A stretch of 41,169 nucleotides of DNA from Clostridium sp. UBA2485. GTDB lineage: Bacteria > Bacillota > Clostridia > Clostridiales > Clostridiaceae. Of the stretch, positions 15,325 to 23,986 are shown piece after piece. The DNA lies in contig NZ_DDOV01000062.1 of assembly GCF_002341865.1 (NCBI RefSeq), positions 16,467 to 57,635 of the forward strand. Reading direction: 5' to 3'. Numbering within the stretch: position 1 is the stretch's first letter; every line of letters begins with the position of its first letter. The notes under the pieces were generated by a model. It saw only the letters and a program-made list of their open reading frames with translations. It did no database searches and was not told the DNA's origin. The position numbers and the translations under genes were made by a program.

Positions 15325-16355
15325 GAGTAAAAAAAGAGTATATAGGAATTAATTATTTTAAAATAATAGCAGCATTTTTAGTAATAGCTATCCACACATC
15401 ACCCTTTACTTCCTTTAATGGAAACTTAGATTTTATTTTTACTAGAATATGGGCAAGGTTAGCAGTTCCATTCTTTTTTATGATAACAGGCTATTTCGTT
15501 TTACCTCAATGCTTAAAAGAAGAATGTAATAATGTAAACCTGAAAAAATACATAGTTAAAATAAGCAAAATTTATGTACTTGCTATTATTTTATATGTCC
15601 CAATTAATGTTTATACTAAATATTTTAGTCAATCTAATCTATTGTTTAATATTATAAAAGATATTATTTTTGATGGTACATTCTATCATCTTTGGTATCT
15701 TCCTGCTTCAATACTAGGAACAATGATTATTTATTTCTTATTAAAAAAGCTGCATTATAAAAAGACTTTTTATGTTGCAATAATCTTATATTTAATTGGA
15801 TTATTTGGAGATAGTTATTATGGAATAGTGGAAAAAGTAAATTTCTTTAAATTATTTTATCAAGGTATATTTTTCTTTTCAGACTATACAAGGAATGGAA
15901 TATTTTTTTCTCCTATTTTTATTTTATTAGGATATTGTACATACCTAACTAAAATACGGTTAAAAAAAGAGGATATGAATTCTATAGTCATCACAAAAGG
16001 TTTTCTGTTATCATTTCTTCTCCTGAATATAGAAGGAGTACTTTTGCACATTTATCATATACAACGGCATGATAGTATGTACATTTTTTTAATTCCATGT
16101 ATGTTATATCTGTTTCATATCTTGTTATCTATAGAAGGAAAAAGAATTGGAAATATAAAAAATGTAGCACTTCTTATTTACCTTTTTCATCCTCTCTTTA
16201 TCATACTAGTGAGGGGGTTTGCAAAAATAACAGGACTCACTTGGCTAATTGTTGATAATAGTTTTATACACTACATGGTGGTTTTAATTTCAACAACAAT
16301 TTTTTCCTACTTCTCTACAAAAATCATAAATCGACGAAGGAGAATAAACAAATGA
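15321..16355 (+). CDS. vanT: Membrane (acyltransferase-3-like) half of a split VanT serine racemase
   Basis: 344 aa, about ten hydrophobic segments, acyltransferase-3 family: INYFKIIAAFLVIAIHTSPF (the conserved His of the family is in AIHTSPF), RLAVPFFFMITGYFV, FYHLWYLPASILGTMI. In known VanT proteins (about 700 aa) this domain is fused to a cytoplasmic racemase and is thought to take up L-serine. Here it ends RRRRINK and stops exactly where the racemase gene starts (ATGA overlap at 16352-16355). ATG 15321 is coupled by ATGA to the 52-aa ORF; an earlier ATG at 15306 is possible but has no ribosome site. Together the two genes match VanT in length and order, so VanT is encoded in two pieces. 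Confidence 0.8.
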   Translation: MRVKKEYIGINYFKIIAAFLVIAIHTSPFTSFNGNLDFIFTRIWARLAVPFFFMITGYFVLPQCLKEECNNVNLKKYIVKISKIYVLAIILYVPINVYTKYFSQSNLLFNIIKDIIFDGTFYHLWYLPASILGTMIIYFLLKKLHYKKTFYVAIILYLIGLFGDSYYGIVEKVNFFKLFYQGIFFFSDYTRNGIFFSPIFILLGYCTYLTKIRLKKEDMNSIVITKGFLLSFLLLNIEGVLLHIYHIQRHDSMYIFLIPCMLYLFHILLSIEGKRIGNIKNVALLIYLFHPLFIILVRGFAKITGLTWLIVDNSFIHYMVVLISTTIFSYFSTKIINRRRRINK

Positions 16356-17464
16356 ATAGAGCATGGATAGAAGTAAATTTAAAAGCTTTAAAGCATAACA
16401 TAAAAAATATTCAAAATATGATATCAGACCAATGCAATATTATGGCAATTATAAAAGCAAATGCTTATGGCCATGGTGATATTCAAATCGCTCAATATTT
16501 AAGCCTAATGGGAATAGATACATTTGGGGTTGCTACACTAGATGAGGCCATCCACTTGAGAAACAATGGTATAGAAGGAGATATATTGATATTAGGATAT
16601 ACCCATATAGAGTATTTTAAAGATATTGTAGCTTACAATCTGATACAAACTGTGGTAGATGCTGATTATGCCGAACAATTGAATAATTTCGGTGAAAAAG
16701 TTATGGTACATATCAAGATAGATACAGGAATGCACCGCCTTGGGTTAGACTTTCGAAATATAGATGTAATAAAAGGACTTTTAAAATTTAAAAATCTAGA
16801 CATTAGAGGTATTTATTCTCATTTATGTGTTTCTGATAGTTTAAAAGATACAGATGAGGATTTTACCAACCAACAAATAAAATATTTTTATAAAGTAAAA
16901 GAACTTCTAAATAAACAAGGACACCATAATATAAAGACCCATTTACAATCTAGTTATGGAATTTTAAACTATCCAGAGATTAGCTGTGACTATGTAAGAC
17001 CAGGCATTATTCTTTATGGTATCCAAAGTAGTGTTGATATTAAAACAAAAATTTCTCTGGAATTGAAACCTGTACTTGCTCTCAAAGCCAGAATTGCATC
17101 TATTCATAAAATAGATGTAGGAGAAACTGTTGGATATGGCAGAAATTTTCGAGCTATAAATAAAAGAATTATAGCTGCTGTCACTATTGGTTATGCTGAT
17201 GGAATACCAAGAACTTTAACTGGACAAAAAACCATTATCAAAGGAAAATTAGCAAAAATCGTTGGTGACATCTGTATGGATCAGCTTATGATTGATGTAA
17301 CTAATATAAAAGATGTAAAACAGGGGGATATAGTCACCTTTATAGGACAAGAAAAAGAATGTGTTATTTCGGCAGAAGAAATGGCATATCATAATAACAC
17401 AATAACAAATGAATTATTAAGTAGATTGGGTACAAGGTTAGGGAAGGTATACTGCAATAAATAA
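16352..17464 (+). CDS. vanT: PLP-dependent alanine/serine racemase, racemase half of split VanT
   Basis: 370 aa fold-type III racemase. The PLP lysine is in IIKANAYGHGD (about residue 39). HIKIDTGMHRLG, YSHLCVSD, the catalytic-tyrosine region VGYGRNF (about residue 262), TIGYADGIPR and the C-terminal SRLGTRLGKVYCN are all present, so the enzyme looks complete. Next to vanG and the VanT-like membrane gene it most probably supplies D-Ser (and D-Ala). Start ATG overlaps the preceding stop by 4 bp, giving coupled expression and likely a 1:1 complex. By sequence alone it could also be a duplicate alanine racemase (Alr). It ends the operon. Confidence 0.85.
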   Translation: MNRAWIEVNLKALKHNIKNIQNMISDQCNIMAIIKANAYGHGDIQIAQYLSLMGIDTFGVATLDEAIHLRNNGIEGDILILGYTHIEYFKDIVAYNLIQTVVDADYAEQLNNFGEKVMVHIKIDTGMHRLGLDFRNIDVIKGLLKFKNLDIRGIYSHLCVSDSLKDTDEDFTNQQIKYFYKVKELLNKQGHHNIKTHLQSSYGILNYPEISCDYVRPGIILYGIQSSVDIKTKISLELKPVLALKARIASIHKIDVGETVGYGRNFRAINKRIIAAVTIGYADGIPRTLTGQKTIIKGKLAKIVGDICMDQLMIDVTNIKDVKQGDIVTFIGQEKECVISAEEMAYHNNTITNELLSRLGTRLGKVYCNK

Positions 17465-17583
17465 AAGTATTTTCTTCACATAATGATACTTTTACTAAAG
17501 AATACCATAAATAATGTTCAATTAACTGTAAGACATGCTTACAGTATGAGATATTGCATATAAATCTAACTAAAAAATATTAA

Positions 17584-17624
17584 AAGAAGATGACTACTCT
17601 GTAAAGGAATAGTCATCTTCTTTT
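17584..17624 (+). terminator. Terminator of the van-like operon
   Basis: AAAGAAGATGACTA and TAGTCATCTTCTTTT form a strong 14-bp stem ending in a T-run. A weaker AAAAGTAT/ATACTTTT hairpin at 17463-17497 precedes it. Confidence 0.9.
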
Positions 17625-18080
17625 GTTGCTAAACTATAAAAATCCTAGAAATAATACTAAAAAATAATAGGAACTTTTTCTTGCAATACTTTTCAGAAAA
17701 AAACAAAAAAATTATTTTTCCTTACTCTCTTTAATTGACTTATTCTTTCTATAATAGTTAAATACTTCTCGTTAAAATCTTCTAATATTCTATCAAGTTA
17801 TAGATTACTATCTACTTTATTAATTAATTTTCAGTACATGGCACAAATTCTTCTGTTTTATCCTTAATAACATCAATTTCACCATTACTCCATATAACTT
17901 GCTCCCTCTTTTTGTATCACTTCTATATCCATATTTTCAATTACTTTTTTCACATCATCTTTTATATCATTTTTATATCACTCAAAATCTTATATTTTCT
18001 AACTCGATATAATAAAAGTTATATTGAGTTAAGTTTTAAATCTTATTTTAGCCTTTTTTATTCATTTTATTCTAAATCCA
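17625..18080. other. Non-coding stretch with a weak minus-strand coding relic
   Basis: No intact gene. On the minus strand, about 17835-17968 reads DIKDDVKKVIENMDIEVIQK then EGASY in one frame, continuing after a +1 shift as WSNGEIDVIKDKTEEFVPCT to a stop. I do not recognise the protein. An inverted repeat AACTCGATATAA/TTATATTGAGTT lies at about 18000-18029. Otherwise AT-rich. Confidence 0.35.
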
Positions 18081-18083
18081 TGG

Positions 18084-18142
18084 TATAATATACTTGTAAA
18101 CATTAAGTTTACAAGTATATTTAATATGTTTACGTGTAAATA
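18084..18142 (+). promoter_or_regulatory. Promoter and palindromic operators of the RHH/coiled-coil gene
   Basis: A -10 TATAAT (18084-18089) is followed at once by a perfect 27-bp dyad, TACTTGTAAAC-ATTAA-GTTTACAAGTA (18091-18117), and a second related dyad ATGTTTAC-GT-GTAAATAT (18125-18142). A further half-site GTAAACATT lies at 18156-18164, near the ribosome binding site. Repeated GTTTAC/GTAAAC half-sites are what a ribbon-helix-helix protein would bind, so autoregulation is likely. Confidence 0.6.
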
Positions 18143-18177
18143 TTTAATAAAATAAGTAAACATTTCAGGAGGAAATT

Positions 18178-19053
18178 ATGGATACAACTTTTAGCGTAAG
18201 AATAAATGACGATTTAAAGTCAAAATTCAATGAATTAGCCCAAAAGGAGGGCATAAATAACAAGGAGTTTATGGAACAAGTTATAAAGTTCTATGAATTA
18301 AACTCCATAAAAGATAGCAATTTAAATATTTCAGATGATATAACTGAACTACAAGATATAACTTCTAGGATTGTAGACATCTATATAAATTCTATGGAAA
18401 AAGCTAAAATAAAAATTGGAGAACTAGGCAATACAAATAAAGATCAATTATCGAAGAAAAATTTAGAAATTCAAAAACTTAAGGAAGAATTGGCATCTAT
18501 TAGAGAAGAAAACAAGAAAATTTTTAAGCTAAATGAGGAAGTAAAGAAAAAAGAAGAAATTATTAAAGAAGTTAAAGAAAATCTAGCTCAAACAAAAGAA
18601 TTAAATAATATGTTGCAAGAAAAGAATAATCACTTAAACAATGAATTAACTTCAGCTAAGTCATCATTACAAACTATAACTGAAAAAGAGGAAGAGATAG
18701 AAACTTTAAAAAGTGATTTATTAAACTTAAATAATGATAATTCTGTATTAAAGTCTAAATTAGAGGAAATAGAGATTAAACTTTTAAACAAAGATAAAGA
18801 GTTAAAAGAAATAAAAGAAAGATTTCAAAGAGATATAGAAGAACTTAATAATAAAAATAAGGAAAAATTTAATTTTGAAATAGAAAAGCAACAACTTGAA
18901 ACAAGTAAAAAGATATTATTAATTGAAGAAAAACACAAGGAGGAACTAAAGAATAGGGAAGATGAACTAAACAACAAAATAATGGAACTATTAAATAAAA
19001 GACAGGAGGATGCGGAAATTATAAGAAAATTACTGCTTGGAAATAAAGAATAA
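18178..19053 (+). CDS. Ribbon-helix-helix DNA-binding protein with long coiled coil
   Basis: 291 aa. Residues about 1-38 (TFSVRINDDLKSKFNELAQK, then EGINNKEFMEQVIKFYE) match the beta-strand plus two-helix pattern of ribbon-helix-helix (CopG/Arc-like) DNA-binding domains. From about residue 75 to the C-terminus it is almost pure Glu/Lys/Leu/Asn coiled coil (KKNLEIQKLKEELASIREEN; LEEIEIKLLNKDKELKEIKE). The build resembles plasmid KfrA/partition-like proteins, but no ParA or replication gene is nearby. GGAGGAA lies 6 bp before the ATG. It is monocistronic, with strong palindromes at 18091-18142 suggesting self-repression. A chromosomal regulator or a relic of an integrated element are both possible. 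Confidence 0.6.
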   Translation: MDTTFSVRINDDLKSKFNELAQKEGINNKEFMEQVIKFYELNSIKDSNLNISDDITELQDITSRIVDIYINSMEKAKIKIGELGNTNKDQLSKKNLEIQKLKEELASIREENKKIFKLNEEVKKKEEIIKEVKENLAQTKELNNMLQEKNNHLNNELTSAKSSLQTITEKEEEIETLKSDLLNLNNDNSVLKSKLEEIEIKLLNKDKELKEIKERFQRDIEELNNKNKEKFNFEIEKQQLETSKKILLIEEKHKEELKNREDELNNKIMELLNKRQEDAEIIRKLLLGNKE

Positions 19054-19061
19054 CATTTGAT

Positions 19062-19099
19062 AAAGAACTAAAAGAATATCAAATTCTTCTAGTTCTTAA
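19062..19099 (+). terminator. Terminator of the RHH/coiled-coil gene
   Basis: AAAGAACTAAAAGAA pairs with TTCTTCTAGTTCTT across a TATCAAA loop, 9 bp after the stop codon. Confidence 0.75.
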
Positions 19100-19234
19100 A
19101 ACGACCGTTTATGGTGCTTTTATAAAAATAAAAACAAGAGCATTTCAATTCTTGTTGATGAGTAATATAAGAATGATACGACACAACTGAACCTAAAATT
19201 ATATTACATCAACTCTACAAATTGGAATTTAGCG

Positions 19235-19264
19235 AACTTCCTGTTATGCTCATAACAGGAAGTT
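19235..19264 (-). terminator. Terminator-like hairpin after the methyltransferase pseudogene
   Basis: Perfect 14-bp stem AACTTCCTGTTATG/CATAACAGGAAGTT with a 2-nt loop, overlapping the pseudogene stop. The T-tract is weak, so it may also serve as an mRNA-stabilising hairpin. Confidence 0.6.
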
Positions 19265-20046
19265 ATGGTTTTCTTGCAAGTTGTAAATCTATTGTATCGT
19301 ATATAGTAATAATACCGGCGTTATCATTAATTGCTTCTCTTATTTCATCAAAAAATTTCATTCTTGTCGTTTGTTCAATAGCAATATGGTCTGAATAAGT
19401 ACCTAATAATGATGTATATTCGTCGGCTGTAAAAGTTCTTGTTCTATGATAGAGTCTATAACTTACATCTATAAATCCATATTTGTATGCTATGTTAGCT
19501 ATATTTTTGGCATTTTCCTCGCTATATTCATCTCCACCTAATGAACCTGGCATATACTTTTCATATATATTTTTCAAATGCAATATGAATGTTATTGCGT
19601 TTCTTATCTTTATATGGGTGATTAGCAAATCGTGCAAAAACACCACCGCTTTTTAGTATATCAAATACTTTGGTATATCCTATATCTTCAGGAATCCAGT
19701 GAAAGGCTGTTGCTGAAAAGATTAGGTCAAATGAATTAGGAGGGCACTCAAAATCTTGAAATGCAAAATTTTTAACATTAAATTTATTATAATCTTTAAA
19801 CTTATGTTTTGAAAATTCCGCTAATTGGTCACCTAATTCAATTGCAGTTAAACTACAACCTGTTTTAAGTATTGGCAACGTAGCTTGTCCAGTTCCTATT
19901 CCAACCTCAAGCACATTGCTTGACGGATTTATTTCTTTTACATCAAAAATATCATCATATAGCTCTTTAACATAATCCGGACGCCACTTGTCGTATTCAG
20001 TGAAAACAGAGTTAAATGTGTTTTCTAAACCTTTAATTATTGACAT
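19263..20046 (-). pseudogene. Class I SAM-dependent methyltransferase, frameshifted
   Basis: The first part (from ATG 20046, with GGAGGG upstream) encodes a Rossmann methyltransferase N-terminus: FTEYDKWRPDYVKELYDDIF, motif I VLEVGIGTGQAT (about residues 45-56), IELGDQLAEFS, and FSATAFHWIPE. The frame ends early after HIAFEKYI near 19561. The homologous continuation IYEKYMPGSLGGDEYSEENA to LARKP is in the next frame, 19263 to about 19580. The break lies in a short AT-repeat (ATATATAT, about 19567-19576); gaining two bases or losing one restores a protein of about 260 aa, the usual size for this group. Substrate unknown. No other damage is seen, so the inactivation is recent or a reversible slippage. 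Confidence 0.8.
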
Positions 20047-20187
20047 TTTTTACCCTCCCATTATATAAATAATCTCCTCGTCAAATTACTATTTATTGAG
20101 TTGTTTTACAGCTTTCATATGTAACATTGTATTGTACATAACTAAATTATACCATTACATACAAAGAATCACTATACTTTAATTGTG

Positions 20188-20349
20188 GTGATTTACAGAG
20201 TAATTACCCATGTTGGTCCTTAGAGTGGATTTTATCGAAATGTTGATGCTATCCCTATTAGGGATATGGTCAACGAAGAAATAAAATTTAGGATATACTT
20301 TGCGCTATATAAAGAACATAACACTAGTGTACAAATTAGTTCAGAATAG
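20188..20349 (+). pseudogene. Short coding relic, unidentified
   Basis: In one frame this reads VIYRVITHVGP, a TAG at 20221, then SGFYRNVDAIPIRDMVNEEI and KFRIYFALYKEHNTSVQISS to a stop at 20347. There is no start or ribosome site. The composition looks coding, but I cannot name the family. The rest of 20047-20463 is AT-rich intergenic sequence. Confidence 0.3.
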
Positions 20350-20463
20350 TTCTTTACATTTCAATCTATTTACTTATATTGTAAAATTATTTTATTAAAG
20401 TAAATCTTATAAAAAGAATAAATAGGTATAAAAGCTGATTTTGTATGTTAGGAGGATAAAAAA

Positions 20464-21552
20464 ATGAATAATAGTGCAGTAAATCAACTGAAACAAAAGA
20501 ATAAAGAATTGATAGATATTGTAATACAGAAGGTTCAGGAAGAATATCAAGATGATATCGATTTGATTGGTGTTTTTGGTTCCTTTTTTACTGGCGATTT
20601 TCATGAAAAATCAGATTTGGATTTATTAGTAGTTTTAAATAATGAAAAAGGGTGAGGATTTTCAACATGTTTTATATTAGATGGCATTGGATATGATTTC
20701 TATGGTTAAACATGGGCAAAACTTGAGAGAATCGCATCATTTGATGATACATTTATATCACAATTTATCGATGTTGATATTGTCTATTGCAGGGAACCTC
20801 AACATATGGAACGATTTATACAGCTAAGGCAAAAGACTCTAAATATTATAAACAGTCCTATGACTACAGAAATTCTTGAAAAAGCGAAGAAACATCTAGA
20901 TAATGCTACTCTTACATATGGTAAAATGATGTTTGAGGAAGAAATAGGTGCTATAAGACAATTATCCGGAGATGTTATCTCTCACTTGACCAATACTGTA
21001 TGCTTTCTGAATCATAGCTATTTTAAACTTGGAGTTAAGCATTATTTGGAAGAAATGCTTGCTATGAAACGTGTTCCAAAATATTTTCAGCAGTATTTTA
21101 ATGAGGTTATGTATGCAACATCAGTGTTTGATATTAAAGAAGCTACTACAAAATTAATTAAAACAGTTAAAGATATGTAAGATGAAATAGAAGAAGAAAC
21201 ATTGAAAAAAGCAGTTCCAACAAAAGACAATCTTAAAGGAACATATGAAGAAATCTGGTCAAACTGGAAAAATAAAATACAATATGCAGCAGATCATACA
21301 GATATATTTCTAGCTTTTTCTTCTGGTGTTAGTTGCCAGAATTTTTATGATTTAATGCATAGTGAATACGGTACTATCTCTATTAATCTAATGAAACATT
21401 TTCAAGCAAATGACCTAAATTCTTTTACCAATGCATTTGAAGAAGCAATGCAGTTATATAAGAAAGATTATGATAAATTACAGCTGCAAGTACTTACCTA
21501 TGATTCAATCGATGCATTTAGAAAAGATTACCTTGGAATTGATAACATGTAG
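20464..21552 (+). pseudogene. Nucleotidyltransferase-domain gene with three in-frame stop codons
   Basis: One continuous frame of 363 codons from ATG 20464 (AGGAGG 9 bp upstream) to TAG 21550-21552, broken only by TGA 20653, TAA 20707 and TAA 21178. The N-terminus has the Pol-beta-type signature (DLIGVFGSFFTGDFHEKSDL then DLLVVL), the middle reads FIDVDIVYCREPQHMERFIQ and LSGDVISHLTNTVCFLNHSY, and the C-terminus NLKGTYEEIWSNWKNKIQYA and SCQNFYDLMHSEYG. It fits Firmicute nucleotidyltransferases with an N-terminal NTase and helical C-terminal domain (substrate unknown). There is no frameshift or deletion across more than 1 kb. Pieces after the stops have internal ATGs (20806) but no good ribosome sites. 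Confidence 0.8.
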
Positions 21553-21906
21553 AGCTTGCTACACAACTTTCTTATATTATTTATCAGCAAGAGTTGTAGT
21601 ACTCTTGTTTTTATTTTATGTATAAGTCTAATACTTTTCTAAAAATAAATATTTTTATCAAAATATCCTATTATTAATAAATGAGCTTGATATATTTTTT
21701 ATGTAATAATTCAAGCTATTGGGAATATAGAGGCTGAGAATAGGCCATCTAGAGGTGGATCTATTTTTCATGAATTTATATTAATCTGATAGTAAATAAG
21801 GTTACTTCTGATAATTAATAAAAATTTAAAATTAAAATAAAGGTCATAAGAAGTTCAATATTGAATATATCCTTAATATACACAGATTATATAATCGAGG
21901 TTAATT
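21553..21906. other. Intergenic stretch, no gene seen
   Basis: AT-rich. Contains an inverted repeat AGCTTGA/TCAAGCT (about 21684-21717) with a loop of about 20 nt, possibly a weak terminator for the preceding pseudogene. Nothing else recognised. Confidence 0.4.
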
Positions 21907-22419
21907 ATGAAGAAGTTTTTATTAGTTTTATCATTAATAATCCTTATAATAGTTTCTTTCAATATTGAAAAAAGTAATAATAACAACAATTCTAAAGAAA
22001 AATTTGCAATTTATTTAGTTGACAGAGATGAAACTATAGAAGGAATGGAAAAAGATATAAATGATTTAACATTAGAAGAATCACCAATTATAACAGATGA
22101 AAATATAGCTAACTATGACTGGAAAAAACATATAATAAACTTTAAAAAAGATTTCAAAATGTCTCCAGTAATTGGTGGTGGTATACATCAAAATTGTGTA
22201 GTTATGATTGGAGATGAAAGAATATATATAGGAACACTTTTCTCACTAGCTTCATCCATGCGTGTTTCAGATAAATTTCCAGTATTTAAACTTGATGATG
22301 AAAATCCTCATAATCGTTTATTAATTAATGATAATGGTGTAGACATAGATGATATTCGTATATATAACTTTTTTAAAAAACAACACAAATTAAAGAGGCG
22401 ATGGTTAATATTCTTTTAA
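21907..22419 (+). CDS. Hypothetical exported or membrane-anchored protein, 170 aa
   Basis: I do not recognise the family. The N-terminus is a signal peptide or anchor (MKKFLLVLSLIILIIVSFNI), followed by an Asn-rich linker (SNNNNNSKE) and a globular part beginning FAIYLVDRDETIEGMEKDIN. Notable stretches are TDENIANYDWKKHIINFKKD and VIGGGIHQNCVVMIGDERIY. It may be a lipid-free surface protein responding to envelope conditions, but that is a guess. AGGTTAATT precedes the ATG, a weak ribosome site. It is a single gene with intergenic space on both sides. The basic C-terminal end (KKQHKLKRRWLIFF) is unusual for an exported domain and may mark a truncated tail. Confidence 0.6.
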   Translation: MKKFLLVLSLIILIIVSFNIEKSNNNNNSKEKFAIYLVDRDETIEGMEKDINDLTLEESPIITDENIANYDWKKHIINFKKDFKMSPVIGGGIHQNCVVMIGDERIYIGTLFSLASSMRVSDKFPVFKLDDENPHNRLLINDNGVDIDDIRIYNFFKKQHKLKRRWLIFF

Positions 22420-22554
22420 TATCACAGTTCTAAATATGTTATGTGATAATTTTACCTGGTTCTTATAATTATTATTTTATTATAAAAACCTGGTTTTCTT
22501 TATTATATTTTAACTATGTTAGCTATGGTAATTTTTATTATAACAAAATCATTT

Positions 22555-23034
22555 TCATAAGTTAATCATATCAATTGCACGTTTTCCATCCTCTTCAGTA
22601 ATACCAACCATAGCATTTGTTCTAACTAAATGCGAGTTAATTTCTTCATTATTCAAATCTAAATCATCTAACACAACATATTTGTCAACGGTTTTATGTT
22701 CGCTTAACCAGGCAATAATTTCTTTGGCTTTTACATGACTAAAAGTTTTTTTAGTCCGGATTTCTTCGGTGCTGAAATCAGGTGTTTTCCCAAATAACTT
22801 TATATCAAACTCACAGAAAATATCATATAAGCATTGTGAATATCCATCTTTAGGCATCATATTTTCATCAAACCATAATCTCCAGCCAGAAGAGATAACA
22901 ATAACTGCGCCTGTTTTATCAATTATGTTTTTTAAAACATTTACATTATTTCTATCAATTACTTCATCTTGGTTATTCTTCAAAAATTCTTCCGAATTAA
23001 GAACTCCATCTATATCTAAAAATATAACCTTCAT
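22555..23034 (-). CDS. HAD-superfamily domain protein (HAD_SAK-like phosphatase)
   Basis: 159 aa. It starts with the HAD motif I in the form KVIFLDIDGVLNSEEFL (nucleophile Asp7, acid Asp9), followed by VIVISSGWRLW (motif II, Ser/Thr) and near the C-terminus YVVLDDLDLNNEE (motif IV acidic pair). The short cap-less layout with SSGWR fits the 'Swiss Army Knife RNA repair-like' HAD group often named only as HAD-domain proteins. Such proteins are Mg2+-dependent phosphatases; the substrate is unknown. GGAGGGGG lies before the ATG on the minus strand. Monocistronic. Confidence 0.8.
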   Translation of the reverse strand: MKVIFLDIDGVLNSEEFLKNNQDEVIDRNNVNVLKNIIDKTGAVIVISSGWRLWFDENMMPKDGYSQCLYDIFCEFDIKLFGKTPDFSTEEIRTKKTFSHVKAKEIIAWLSEHKTVDKYVVLDDLDLNNEEINSHLVRTNAMVGITEEDGKRAIDMINL

Positions 23035-23295
23035 AAATTTCCCCCTCCATTTAAACTAAAAAAGTAAAAAATGTTTCCTATAAAAACTATAGATTATTTT
23101 ACTTCGTAACACTTTATAATTACGTTATTACTATACATCATCTTATCATGATTTACCATATTTTAGAATAGTATTTTATAATTCCTCATAATAATAAATT
23201 TATTTTATCTATATTCCTATGCTATAATTGTAATTAATTTTAAACTCATTAATTTTTATGAGATATGTATAACTAAAGAGGTGGAGTGAGATACA

Positions 23296-23868
23296 ATGAA
23301 GGAAATTATTTTTGTAACAACTAATAGAGGGAAAATTGCTTCTGCGCAAAGGGAATTAAAAAACATAGTAGTTTTAGCCTATAACGCTGAGTTAATTGAG
23401 CCAAGAAGTGATGATATAAAAGAAATAGCCAAGCAAAAGGTTTTACAGGCATATAAAATTGTAAATAAACCATGTATATCATTAGATTCAGGATTTTTTA
23501 TAAATGAGTTAAATGGCTTTCCTAAAGCATATGTTAATCATATGTTAGAAACTATAGGAATAAAAGGACTATTAAAACTTATGTATGTAGTAGAGGATAG
23601 ATATTGTGAATTTAGATCTTGCTTGGCATATTACGATGGAGTAAATATGAATTTTTTTGAAAGCAAATCTCCAGGAATAATTTCGAAAAGTATACAGGGT
23701 AAAGATAATAAAAATAAATGGTCTGATTTATGGTACATATTTAAACCAAAAAATTTCAATAAAACACTGGCAGAATTTACTGAAGAGGATTTTATAGCAT
23801 ATGACAATTTAAAAGAGGATAGTTGTATAAAAAAGTTTGGAAATTGGTATGAATCCAAAACCAACTAA
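23296..23868 (+). CDS. Non-canonical purine NTP pyrophosphatase, RdgB/HAM1-like
   Basis: 190 aa. The N-terminal FVTTNRGKIASAQRELKN matches the HAM1/RdgB nucleotide-binding start ([FV]-x-T-x-N-x-x-K), and SLDSGFFINELNGFPKAYVN matches the catalytic D-D-S-G-L-x-V-x-x-L-x-G-x-P-G-x-x-[SA]-A-x-[YF] block in a divergent form (Leu-Asp for Asp-Asp). These enzymes hydrolyse ITP, dITP or XTP to keep damaged purines out of nucleic acids. It is divergent from the housekeeping RdgB, so it may be a second, specialised member. GGTGGAG precedes the ATG. Monocistronic. Confidence 0.8.
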   Translation: MKEIIFVTTNRGKIASAQRELKNIVVLAYNAELIEPRSDDIKEIAKQKVLQAYKIVNKPCISLDSGFFINELNGFPKAYVNHMLETIGIKGLLKLMYVVEDRYCEFRSCLAYYDGVNMNFFESKSPGIISKSIQGKDNKNKWSDLWYIFKPKNFNKTLAEFTEEDFIAYDNLKEDSCIKKFGNWYESKTN

Positions 23869-23986
23869 TAAATTATAAATTTGAAATATATTATTTATAA
23901 AAAATACATAATAAAAATCACATTATAAATAAAGGACTATATCCCTCCATAATGGAATAAGTATATTTAAAAAAGGAGGGATTATT

